Made by a program: the position numbers and the translations under genes
Notes under the pieces: generated by a model
What the model saw: only the letters and a program-made list of their open reading frames with translations
Database searches by the model: none
What the model was told of the DNA's origin: nothing
Assembly: GCA_030141585.1 (NCBI GenBank)
Contig: JAQIFP010000001.1
Coordinates: 248,001-312,000 of the forward strand
DNA length: 64,000 nucleotides
Direction of reading: 5' to 3'
Origin: Ophryocystis elektroscirrha
Taxonomy: Eukaryota > Apicomplexa > Conoidasida > Neogregarinorida > Ophryocystidae
Shown here: piece by piece, positions 1 to 10,600 of the stretch
How positions within the stretch are numbered: position 1 is the first letter of the stretch
Layout: each line of letters begins with the position of its first letter

Positions 1-182
1 GAGCTACTCAAACATTAGACATGATTAGGTAAATGGCTTTGCTTATTAATTATTGTCTCAATAAGCACAGTTATAGAATTACAATTTGACAGTATTTACA
101 TTATACATCCATATATTCTATAAACAACAATAATATGTTTAAAGTTTGTCAATACAGTTTAATATTTGTATGTGTTTATTAG

Positions 183-793
183 GTCAGATAAATCGTATAA
201 TGTGCATTTCGTTCATGCTTTATGGCTGCATGCTTGTGAATCGACATGGTCAAGAATACCAGAATCATGGTTTGAAGCTTTTCCCTTATTACGGTTGTAT
301 GAGAATAATCCACCTAAAAAACCGTGGGTTGATATTTGGAAAGTATTAGCGCAACAAAAAGACTGGAAATATAATCCTAGCAACACAACTAAATCTTCTC
401 CTATAACCAATAAGTAATATATCTATTCAGTCATATATTTCATGATTCTAATTATGAACCCATATTATTAATTAATTATTATACGTAGTGCTATAATTTG
501 TTGTAATAAGATGTATATAGTTATTAAGTTTATTAATAATATTAACTTAAAACTTAATTAATTTGATCAATTTCAATATATTTAGAACGGAACCCATCGT
601 TAAAGAAATTGCTACGAAGTTACCCTCTTTGAATAACGCTTGCTGCTGGAGTCCTTTTGAAATATTAAAATTTGTATACAAAACCCACGAAGCAATAGAA
701 TATCCCATTTCAAACTATAATACGGACATGTTTGATATCCCTCCTTTCAATAAAACGTGTAAAAGACGACGTAAAGTAGAAGTCGCAAATTAA
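183..793 (+). CDS. 3' end of a possible BRCT-domain protein (partial)
   Basis: Two exons of a gene that begins before the window. The first opens after the acceptor TTTATTAG ending at 182 and runs to about 413. An intron ending TATTTAG at about 584 leads to the last exon, which stops at 791-793. The joined reading frame is open and keeps phase (AA|A codon). The first exon holds a stretch with WL, a Cys and ESTWSRIPESWF, which resembles the C-terminal half of a BRCT domain such as that of FCP1-type RNA polymerase II CTD phosphatases. The tail is basic and ends KTCKRRRKVEVAN, possibly a nuclear localisation signal. The BRCT reading and the FCP1 comparison are inference from a short stretch, and no phosphatase DxDxT motif lies inside the window. 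Another BRCT protein is possible. Confidence 0.45.
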
Positions 794-1060
794 AGAATTA
801 ATAATAAACTCTTTGGCTGTTCACATGAATTATATTTTTTTTTTTTAACAGTCTTTTTCTCAATTTCATTTTAATTATTAGTAATTAATAAAATATTTTT
901 TCTGGTATACAATTTAAAGGCCTCTTGAACCATACATTGAAAAAATATGAGTATAAGTATAGTGTAAAATAATAAGCTTTAAAAAAAAAAAGATGTTATC
1001 AAAACTGATTGATATTAATAAACGTAAAAAGTCAAAATTTGATGTTACAATATGTACAAC

Positions 1061-1537
1061 TTATGCTTCAACATTATTTGATTCAACAAGAGTCGGTTTT
1101 GAAGCAGAGTCCGTTTTTGGGAAATCATTTACTTCACTAGATCTATCAACTTTTTTGCTGGCTACAGTGTCTATTTGCGTTGGTTCAACTTTTTTGAAAC
1201 CTGGTAAAGTATTGTCAAGTAAAGAGGGATTTGTAGTTAATTTGATATTTATAGTGGCAATATTGGACTTCTTGTCCTCCCTTCTGACAACTTCTTCCAT
1301 TCCTATTATAACAAGCTGGTAAAGTCCATCAATTTTTTGCTTAATAAGCTCAGACAATAAAATGGCTTTGGGTATTGCTGCACCGGCTGCTAGAATTTCT
1401 ACCAATTCTTCGCCATTAGAGAACATTTCTTTCACGCTTTTCACGGTTTTATTGATTTGTATGAATTTTGCTCTTACACGAATAACATTAGTCGGATTAG
1501 CTGGAGGAGAAGTGGTAGTATTTGATTCAGTACTCAT
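1061..1537 (-). CDS. ALBA: Alba-domain nucleic-acid-binding protein
   Basis: Single-exon 158-residue protein. Residues about 17-100 match the Alba fold: an N-terminal NVIRVRAKF strand, a helix around VKSVKEMFSNGEELVEILAAG, AIPKAILLSELIKQK, then a strand IDGLYQLVIIGMEEV and KSNIATINIKL. Alba proteins bind DNA or RNA; in apicomplexan parasites they are linked to mRNA storage and subtelomeric chromatin. The remaining 55 residues are a polar tail without recognised motifs. No RGG box is seen, so it resembles the short Alba type rather than the RGG type. The start is the only ATG that gives the full domain, with an acidic, Thr/Ser/Pro-rich lead of about 16 residues. It lies in tandem downstream of the dehydratase gene at 2179-2850 on the same strand. 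Confidence 0.85.
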   Translation of the reverse strand: MSTESNTTTSPPANPTNVIRVRAKFIQINKTVKSVKEMFSNGEELVEILAAGAAIPKAILLSELIKQKIDGLYQLVIIGMEEVVRREDKKSNIATINIKLTTNPSLLDNTLPGFKKVEPTQIDTVASKKVDRSSEVNDFPKTDSASKPTLVESNNVEA

Positions 1538-2178
1538 TGTAGAAACTGAACATAATAAAAATCAAATTAATTTTTCGTACTTCTATATTAAATTATACAT
1601 ATAAAATAATACTATTTATTTATAACAACATATATATATAAGCGCTTTAACAATTATAAAGAATAATTATTCACTAAAGAAAAACCATTAATTATTTCTT
1701 AAACATTGTTAAAGTATTACTATTTAATAATATCATGCACACAATAAGCTTACAATATTTAAATTATTACTTACGTGTGAAAATGTTTTTGCTGTATGTT
1801 TTTAGGCGGCACCTACTTATAATACCGACAACATATATTAAATTCTGATTTGGAAAAAAGTTGTTTAGACAATAAATTTCTAAATAGTTTGTATACAATA
1901 TAATTTGAATAAATGTGCAAAGTTTTTAGTTGTGTTATAATTGTGATTTTAGTTTAATTTTTATACATTTTATGAATTTGTAAGCTTTTGTGCAATAATA
2001 CAAGTAAAATGGTTTGAAATATATGTTTTATTATTGTTAAAATCAACATTTACAAACCTATAAATTTCTTAAAGTTTCTATAAACTATAAATGTACATAC
2101 AAGTTGCATGCATTAATTTCGAACGACAAATTAAAAGGAATTTAATATATAACTTATAAATTTGAAAAAAGAAATCAT
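1538..2178. other. Intergenic: Alba upstream and dehydratase downstream region
   Basis: A+T-rich non-coding DNA between two minus-strand genes. It should contain the Alba promoter and the 3' untranslated region of the dehydratase. A short TA run lies near 1631-1640. I see no convincing ORF or RNA gene. Confidence 0.5.
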
Positions 2179-2850
2179 TTATTCACGTTTCACAGCAGTA
2201 TATTTTTGTAAAGCTTTATTTCTCTGGGACCACATATGACAATATAGATGTATACTTCCGGGAATATAGCATAAAAGTACTAGATTATATAACAAATATA
2301 AGTCTATTTGAAAATTAAGCGTGTTTGGCATTGGATAAGGAAATCTACGGTATTGGGCAGACATATAAAATATAGGCAACGCTTTATGTATACATATAAC
2401 CTCAGCGCAAATACCAATAGGGTACAAAACAATAAATGCTGAATATCTCAACCATGTTAACCAGTAAGGTGGTGCATTTTTTGCTAATAAATGTACAGTA
2501 TAATAAGGATATCTTATAAGTTCAGTTAGTGACCATGCAAATATAACTAAATTAGATGCATATGTTGAATTTGGTGTCAATGTCCAAACAACCCAAACTA
2601 GTTGTAAACGTGATATAACTTGTAGTACGGTAGAGAATATATTAGCCTTAACAAGCTTGAAAAATACGTGAAAAATTTCGAGAATTGCAATGGTTTGTGA
2701 AAGCTTAACTGCCAATAACACTTGGGGCCAGGCTTCCAAATATGACAATTTGAGATATTGCTGTGTATAGTATAAAGTGACCAGAGTATATAGCCAAAAT
2801 GCTGTGCATAGAAAGTTATAATATATTAAATATGATTTTTTTGTCATCAT
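2179..2850 (-). CDS. HACD: Very-long-chain 3-hydroxyacyl-CoA dehydratase (PTPLA/PHS1 family)
   Basis: Intronless 223-residue multi-pass membrane protein of the PTPLA-like family. This enzyme carries out the third step of ER fatty-acid elongation, removing water from 3-hydroxyacyl-CoA. The sequence keeps the family signature: LLAVKLSQTIAILEIFHVFF, SRLQLVWVVW, WSLTELIRYPYY and LRYSAFIVLYPIGICAE. The Tyr and Glu spaced seven residues apart in YPIGICAE correspond to the catalytic Tyr-Glu pair known for yeast Phs1, so the enzyme looks active. Several hydrophobic segments fit the six-helix topology and the length is normal. The C-terminus ends KALQKYTAVKRE and may be cytosolic. It is divergent from the AP-3 sigma gene, with about 225 bp between the two starts. 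Confidence 0.93.
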   Translation of the reverse strand: MMTKKSYLIYYNFLCTAFWLYTLVTLYYTQQYLKLSYLEAWPQVLLAVKLSQTIAILEIFHVFFKLVKANIFSTVLQVISRLQLVWVVWTLTPNSTYASNLVIFAWSLTELIRYPYYTVHLLAKNAPPYWLTWLRYSAFIVLYPIGICAEVICIHKALPIFYMSAQYRRFPYPMPNTLNFQIDLYLLYNLVLLCYIPGSIHLYCHMWSQRNKALQKYTAVKRE

Positions 2851-3075
2851 TCCTGGAGTAACAGATAGCTTTTACCATGTATCTACTAATGCATCAGGTT
2901 TTTCACCACCATTTAAACTTTGTCTAAATACTTAACTAACGTATTTCCGGTATGATGTTGATGACATGTTTGCTATTAAATTTGAATTTATTATTATATA
3001 CGTATAAACTCCCTCAGTTTTTTAGGAAACTTACTGAGTTACCTGGGTTGTCTACCAAAATATTGATTTACAGCC

Positions 3076-3736
3076 ATGATATTAGCTGTTATTTTGTTTA
3101 ATCAAAGCGGAAAACTGCGTCTAAATCGCTTTTATAACGATATTGTAATCAAATTGAGTCCAATTTACTAAATGTTTTTAAAAATTATATCCTCTAGGCT
3201 TTTCAAGAGCAAAAAGATGTATTAAAACGACTGGTTCCATTAATATGCAGCAGAAAAAACCAAAAGGTTCCATTATTTATTGATGGAAATGACTATTTTG
3301 GGAAGAATACGAAAATCGTGTATCGGTATGGTTTTTCTATATGCATCAAAAATGAAAAATAGTACATATATTTCGTTACACTTGGTATTTGCAATAAATC
3401 AAAATGAGAACGTTTTGATTATAAATAACACAATACAAGTAATCGACTAAAGTATTTAAGAAATTTAGAAATTTGTGCAAGTGCTGGGAACATGTTTTAG
3501 TAATGTATGTGAACTGACAATAATATTCAATTATGAAAAGGTATTAAGTATATTACTGTATGGTTTGATAGATTAATTATATATTAGATGAAATTATTAT
3601 TGGTGGAATATTATTACACATTGAACCCGAAAAAATTAAACAAATTGTTCAAAAATACATAGACAGTACACCGTCTAATGCTCTATTCAACCCTATGAAA
3701 AACTTTGGAAATATATCTGATTGTAAGAAAAGCTAA
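3076..3736 (+). CDS. AP3S: AP-3 adaptor complex small (sigma) subunit
   Basis: About 169 residues in five exons. It opens MILAVILFNQSGKLRLNRFY, the clathrin-adaptor small-chain signature, and continues with FIDGNDYFGKNTKIVYR, SNVCELTIIFNYEK and INYILDEIIIGGILL. The opening and the GNDYFGKNTKIVYR segment fit sigma-3 better than sigma-1 or sigma-2, so AP-3, the endosome-to-lysosome-type route, is the best call. Introns are tiny: 3439-3468 (30 nt) and 3541-3571 (31 nt), the others under 50 nt, all GT-AG and all keeping the conserved frame. The tail after the longin-like fold is short and polar. The gene is followed 137 bp later by a WDR55-like gene on the same strand, an unrelated function. Confidence 0.9.
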
Positions 3737-3873
3737 TTAATGTATATTAAACAGTATTCCATTAGAATAATTAATATATGCTCAAATACCCCTTGAAAAA
3801 AATACTTTCAACCTTTTCATTATAAAAAAGATTTTGAATATTTTTTTTTGAAGTTACAGTAACTACAGGCCTT

Positions 3874-5056
3874 ATGAAGGACTTAGTTTTAAATTCCGAA
3901 AACCATATATTTGACGCGGATTTTCATCCAACAAAAAACTCATTTATAACGTGTGACGTAGTAGGAGATGCTATTATGTAATGCATGTGTATAAGTTTTT
4001 TTCTTAGAACTAATATATTTTTTTTTTAAATAGAATGATCATTTTAGATATGATTTCGATCTAACTACTATCACAAAAAAACGAAAAATACACGTTACTT
4101 CTAAAGGTTGCCGCTGCATTGAATATTTTCCTGGCGGATCTAGTATGTCTATAAACTTTAATATCTTATTATGAATGAATTATTGAACAAAAAGTTGTTT
4201 TATGTATAAATCTATTATAATATTATTATAGGATTTTTTATCGGATCCAGTGACTGCATTTGTCGGGCATATAATGAAGCGGGTACTTGCATTTGGGAAT
4301 CCAATAAAAAACACTTGTTTGTTCTTGTCAACAGATAACAGTGTATTTCAGACATCCAATAAACGCAGTTTTGTGTTTCGATGATAATATTTGTATATCT
4401 GGGGATGATAATGGACAAATACATGTAAAAAAAATATGATACTTCAAAAATAATTAGATTTGGGATGTAAGGTTAATATCAAAGAATCCAGTCGCTACTT
4501 TTAATATTGATTCCAATGGAGTTACAGGTATTTTAATATATATATTAATTGTTTGAATAGATTTAGCAATTGATAGTAAAAATCGTCCATTCAACCTAAT
4601 TGGACTGATGTAATTACCTTTTAATTAACTAATTGCACATACAGGGATGACATAATAGGGCATTTTGATCTGAGGAAAAATAAAATTGTTCACCTTTCCA
4701 TTCCACAGGAAGAAAGTTTATCATCCTGCGTTATTGCTAAAGTAACTGATTTATATATCTATTTTTTTAAAGAATGGACAAAAAATCTTGTGTGGAAGTG
4801 ATGTCACTGACGTCATATCTGTTTATTCTTGGGGAATGATTGGTCAGTTTATTTATATTACAATAATTAAATAATCTTCATATCAACAAAATAAGAACAA
4901 ATATTATTAATTTGATTCCTTTTATCAAATAAATATATTATCAAATAATTACTATCCATGTATATATATATATTTGATTGATATCAATTATATATTCATG
5001 TTCAAAAGGATATATTGCAGTGAATTACTTAATTGATATTTTATTTGCAATTTATT

Positions 5057-5095
<39 letters not shown>

Positions 5096-5855
5096 TATAT
5101 AATTTTTAGATTATTTTATACATACTATGAGAAATTAGCTTTAATAAGACGAACATAATTTGAAGTGTCTTAATACAAATTTTCAGACAATGTTAGTGAC
5201 CGTATAATAACTCATGACAAGCCCATCAATTACATAACGTCCTATAACAATCACCCTTCAAAAGAAATTTTACTTACAGCAGAGAGTGATGGAAAAATTA
5301 GAGTAATGTCTTTATTTCCTACACACAATATCGGTAATTTCTATACTTGTCTAAATTGAAACAGGTATTTTTGATTCACATGATCCAATAAACTGTGATA
5401 TTGTAAAAACCAATAAAGCGGGAACCAAAATACGTAATATTAAATATAAATTTTACTATAAATACTTAATATATTAGTCAATCCTAAATTTATGAAATTA
5501 GCTAATTAATTAATTATTATTATTATTATTGTCTTCGTTGTGTAAGCTGTTTATTTGACAGATCAATGATAAAGTGTATAGATGAAAAACATGATTAGTG
5601 TCCGCTTTCTATATATTCATACATAATAGCATCTGTGAGAATTCAACTTTAAATGTAGATTAATAAAAATGTGAATTATACAATTTTGCTGAATTTTAGT
5701 GTCGGGAGGAGGATCCTGCATAAAATTAAAAGATAGCAAATACATCAACGATTTGATTGATCAATTTGAAACATCGCTTAAAGTAAATAAGTTATATTTA
5801 TTATTGAATTCAGGCTGTCCCTGAGCAAAATCAATTTTTTGATGATATGTTTTGA
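3874..5855 (+). CDS. WDR55: WD40-repeat protein, WDR55-like
   Basis: About 325 residues in roughly ten exons. WD-repeat blades are visible as HIFDADFHPTKNSFITCDVV, GDAIIYDFD, FFIGSSDCICRAYNEAGTCI, HPINAVLCFDDNICISGDDN with GQIHIWDVR, then ILCGSDVTDVISVYSW, HPSKEILLTAESDGKIRVMS and a last exon ending FFDDMF. Repeat order, length and the spacing of the 'CISGDDNG' blade match WDR55/Jip5, a nucleolar protein needed for large-subunit rRNA processing. Start and stop were set by splicing introns of about 30 nt up to about 350 nt. The largest intron (about 4845-5188) contains a (TA)n run. An adjacent polypyrimidine tract and AG precede the ATG at 3874. Another beta-propeller protein cannot be fully excluded. 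Confidence 0.8.
5060..5094. repeat. (TA)n microsatellite in a WDR55 intron
   Basis: About 33 bp of alternating A and T inside the longest intron of the WDR55-like gene. Such runs recur through the window in introns and intergenic DNA. Confidence 0.9.
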
Positions 5856-5988
5856 TTAAAAAATTGAAAAAATCAAAAGTTAAAATTTAGTTACATAATC
5901 ATTTATTTAATTTCAATTAAATTTCATCGGATTATTTAAAAAAACTACTTAGCAGAATTTTCTGATTAATCAGGAAGTTGACTTATGT

Positions 5989-7491
5989 ATGGTTGGTTTT
6001 TTAGAGTTAGATTTACCTTCGGATGATTCGGACGATTCAACTTATGAAACTGACAGTTCACATTCAGAAGAAATTTTGGATGATAATGTGAATGTGTCCA
6101 ATACTAATTTTCGTTTAAAAAAAGCTAAACAGCTTCTTGAGTCTATGACTAGTGAAACTTTGCGTCAGCTTCAACATACCTCTAAAGTACAATTGTAAAG
6201 CATTTTTAAGCAAAAACTAGATATTTTTAAACAAAGTTAAACTATTCGTATAATAACTAGTAATTATTAATATATAGAAAAAATAATTTTTACATATTTT
6301 AGTACAGGTAAGGTATATTTTATTCGTAAAAGTGTATATTTTAATGAATTGTACTATAAACATAATATTAATATAGATGAAAATTTTCAACTTAGCACAT
6401 AATTTCATTTAAACTTATCTTCTAAAAACCAATATATGTGAACATTTAAAAAAATGATATAATTAGTATTTCTGTTAGGTGAATTCTAACGATCTGTTAT
6501 TAAGATTTCATAAATCAAATACAGATGCTCCACAAGTAGTCAAGTCAGTTGAAGCTGTTTACGATTATTTGAACCGTTCAGTAATTGAATTTTTAAGCAT
6601 ATACGTATTTATAGACGGGGTTTAAAAGACCTTCACAACCTTTGGATATATCAAAAATTAAACAAGTAAACATTTTTCTTTACTGATCAGTGTTTTGTAT
6701 GATGTATAAAGACATTTACATTGTAATTATCTGCACACAATCTATTGAAAATACAATTAAAGTATTTACGTGTACTTTTTAATTGATTTTAAATGTGTAA
6801 TAAAGTAGCAACTATTTACTGTATACATTACTGTATAAATGACATGCAATTTTAAAAAGTTTTAGATAATAAAAAATTACTTGTTTCAATTTTTGATACG
6901 GTGAACAATTTAGGATGTGAGAGCTGATGTTAATGTACAAATAAATATTTCTGAAATTAAAGGTAACATAAATTTGAACACATCTTCGAAGATGATACTT
7001 TTGCACCCATAAAACAAACAGTCCGTTATGCTGGAAAAGATTACGAGTAAGAAAATATTTGTTTTGTGTAATTTTGCATAGATTGGATGAAGTTGTCAGT
7101 AAAAATTCTAAGCGCTATAGACAAATGATGAATGTAAAATAAAAGAAAAATTATATTTTATTATGCTTAGAAACACAAACTGGGAGGTTCTTTAGCTCAA
7201 TTGGACTCTACAGTTGATAGTAACATAATTATTTGTAGAAATAATATATATATAGAGTTAAAATCATTGCATACTATTACGTCTATTGAAAAATCACGTC
7301 TTGATTGGTACTCTTTTCGAAATATGCATTTTTTACACAGGGAATCATTTACGAAAAAAAACCATTTGTTATTCCTTAAAGAGCATTCTTTAGATTTTAT
7401 ATCTCAACAAAAATTCCTTCACAATATTGATTTTAAAAAAGATGTTATAAGAATGGAAGCTAAAAGAAAAAATTTAATATCTAATAAATGA
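5989..7491 (+). CDS. SWC5: SWC5 / BCNT (CFDP1) chromatin-remodelling subunit
   Basis: Multi-exon protein. Exon 1 codes for a very acidic Ser/Asp-rich N-terminus (LPSDDSDDSTYETDSSHSEE). A middle exon carries FEDDTFAPIKQTVRYAGKDY. The last exon holds the BCNT-C domain: SIEKSRLDWYSF, then ISQQKFLHNIDFK and MEAKRKNL before the stop. The 'EKSrlDWysF' core and the closing basic helix are the hallmark of Swc5/Bucentaur proteins, which stimulate the SWR1 remodeller that places histone H2A.Z. The protein is small and the linker between the acidic region and BCNT-C is Lys/Asn-rich. Exon edges in 6200-7150 are only partly resolved, because several short exons lie in an A+T-rich background. It follows the WDR55-like gene by 134 bp on the same strand. 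Confidence 0.75.
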
Positions 7492-7600
7492 TAAAACTTC
7501 AACCGTATAATTTTTGCAAAAGTTTTGAGTAATTAATAAAAAAATTTGAACAGTTTGTTTATAAAAATATAAAAAAAAAATAAAAATTACACTAAAAAAC

Positions 7601-10600
7601 TTATTTCACGCACAAATGTGTGCGTGGGCGAGGATTTGGCTTTTCTTTTTTCCAATGGCATTCTCCAAAAAATAATGAACAAAATCTCTCGCAAGGCTTC
7701 TGAGGTTGTTGCCTCAAATGTGAACCTATTGGTTCGGTGACGGAGCGAATTCGAGAATTTGTTAGATCTGGAATATTCACTTTACATGCACGTTCTTTTA
7801 ATACTATTGGTTCTTGTGGTTCTTGATGTGCAAAATTATGAATAAATGCATTTTTCGGATGTAATTTAGAAGCACTTACTGAGTTACTAAATAAATAATC
7901 TGTTGAAACATAAGGTTTTTTCTGAGGCAAATCAACAGCACTTCGCTTATAAATTTTAAAATCAGCATTTTCATAAGGTTCAAGCGGAGAACAAAATTCT
8001 TGTTTACATGTGATACAAGTAGACGATTTTATTCGATTTATCCTTGGTTCAGTGTGAACAGCACTATTTAACGAAGTTTTACTGGGATAAGTGCTTAAAG
8101 TGTTTTTTATCAAACTATATTGTAATGGCGAGGGTTTAAAAACGCGCTTCGTCAAATAAGCCGAACCGGAAACTAAATTATCTCCGACAGATGTTCTTGA
8201 AACGTTATTTCTTATTGAACCGTCAACATAGAATTTTTCATTTGGAATCATTTTATAATTTACAAAAGAAGGGTAAAATATTGTTTTATTAAAATTATTA
8301 AAGTCTCGGCTTTCTTCTGTCATCGTGATAAAATCTGTTTTGTTCTGGCATGAACTGCATTTTGTTGTACATTCTGGTGTTTTGTACTCTAACTTTTCTA
8401 TTGTGCAAGCTTTTTCTGTAACGTAAGATGAAGGTTTTGGCGTTTTATTTAATTCTTGTTTTTCAGCTGTACTTGTAATTAGTTGATCTCCTACAGATAA
8501 AATTTGATGGCCGTGTTTATTACACTTTTCTAAATATTCGTTTAAAGTAATTAGATGGGTAGAATTGTCTGAATTTTCAGAGACTTTCAGTGTTTGTGTG
8601 CTATTTTTTCCACTGAAGCTTGAAGGATTCTTTGAATTATTATATTCAAATAATTTACTCAATGGACTGTCACTTCTGAGATCGTGTTTTGGCGTAATTT
8701 CTTTTTGCGAAAAAGTGGTTAATTTAGAGTTATTGCCAATATTTAAATCTTCAGACAGTAATGAGTACTCACATTCGCTTAATTCATTGTTTGATTTACT
8801 ACTGGGTTTTTCTTTACATTTTTGTTTCCCAAAAGTTTGCTTAATGGATGTATAATCTTCAGTCTTGTACAAGGATGTATTACGAACAGAATTATTCTGA
8901 GATTCCCGTGATGAACACTGATACGAAGTTTTTTTACTTATCGATAGGTTATTTGTATCGCACTCTTTTTCATTCATGCTATCACGTGGTTTAAAGTTAG
9001 GATTCATATTCGAAAAACTTAAATCGAAATTCGTTGCCATTGATTTTCTAAAAATAGATGAATTTCCATTATACTCTGAAGTTTTAGTCGCAGAATACCT
9101 TTCCGCTGAACTTGGAGACTCCTGGGTGTATTTAGACATTTTGTCTTCCTTTACAGATGAGTTTTTTAAAGATGAATAATAGTTTTCTTTATAAGTGGGA
9201 GTTTGAGGAAGATTATCTAAAGAATCTTGTACGTAAACGGATAAGCTTTCAGTCAAACTTTGATTTCTATCCATTGAATTTTTAAGCTTCAAAGTTGAAG
9301 ATTTTTGTTGCAAAACAGTAGATGCTTTGGAAGCATTATCCTGATAACTTTTAATAAAAGAATTAGAGTTAGATTTAGTGCATTTCAACGGAGTATGATT
9401 ATTATTTTCATGAAACACAAAATTCTCTGAGCACTTTATATCAGTATATGCAGTATTATTCTTGATAGGCTGATATTTTGAGACATTATGAATTTGTGTA
9501 GGAGACACATAATCTGCTGTACGTATACAAAAACAATCTGTATGTATAATAGGTGTATACAACCCGTTAGTGTAATGATTGTAGTAAGAACCAAAATTAC
9601 TGGATTTTTTTTTTATGTCAAACGGACAAAATATCCCTTTATTAGGATCGTGCTTTTCATATTTATTATCAATTTGGTGTTTTAGTTGAATATTGCATTC
9701 ATCTCGATTCCATACTCTTCTTGTATTGTCAGAGTCAACTACGGATATGTTAGAATCAAATACAGATTCAGTTTTGCATTTATTTTCTAAAAAAGATTTT
9801 TCGGCAACCGAACTTTCAAAAGCTGTTCCACTTGAAGCTGATTGGCTCATATTGCTTTTGTGATTATTTGAAATATTCAACAAACTCATTTTGATTGGAT
9901 TTTCAATCGAAAACTTATTTTTTGCTTGTGGAGTTATATTTGAAGAGCCTTTAGTACTGCACTTAAATTCGTCGAATGATTTTAGAAGGGAAAAAGTTTG
10001 CGATTTGCAAACAGATTTTTTATCATTTTTAGATGAATTATCAGTGAAATTTAATTCATTATTTGGTGCTGCTGTTGCAGACTTTGAGTTTTGAAGACCG
10101 ATAAATTTGAAATTTTCTAATTTATTATTTTCATCGAAAGAGCGGGAGGTTATATCAAGAAATAATTTATCGCATGAATTCATTGAATGCTCACTCAAAT
10201 TAAGGTTTAGACCACATTTATTTTTAGACGGTTGCGAATCCGTTTTTTTTCCACTAGGTGGAATACAAGCAATAATATGATTGGAAGTCGTCATCAATTT
10301 TTTCAAATTATGAACTTTTTTTCTTCCGGGGTGTTTGTACGGACAATGACTAAAATAATAGCAGTTAGGAGAAGTACAACACTTATTATGCACTGGATAA
10401 CATTCGTGATAATGTTTTGGAGATTTATTAATGTCATAACCGAATAACATTGGCTGTGAATATGTACTGTGTGAGTTTAACATCGGTAATTGTAATGAGC
10501 TATTTTTACATAAAGAGCACGTATTTGAATATGGACTGAATGGTGAGTTTGATATAGTGTTATTTCTACATGGAAATGTATATTCTGCTGATACACATTC

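Noticed and set aside
7180..7215. tRNA-like D-arm text (TTTAGCTCAATTGG) near the end of SWC5
   Set aside because: It lies in the coding exon that reads LGGSLAQLDSTVDS, and no matching acceptor stem, anticodon arm or T arm is visible.
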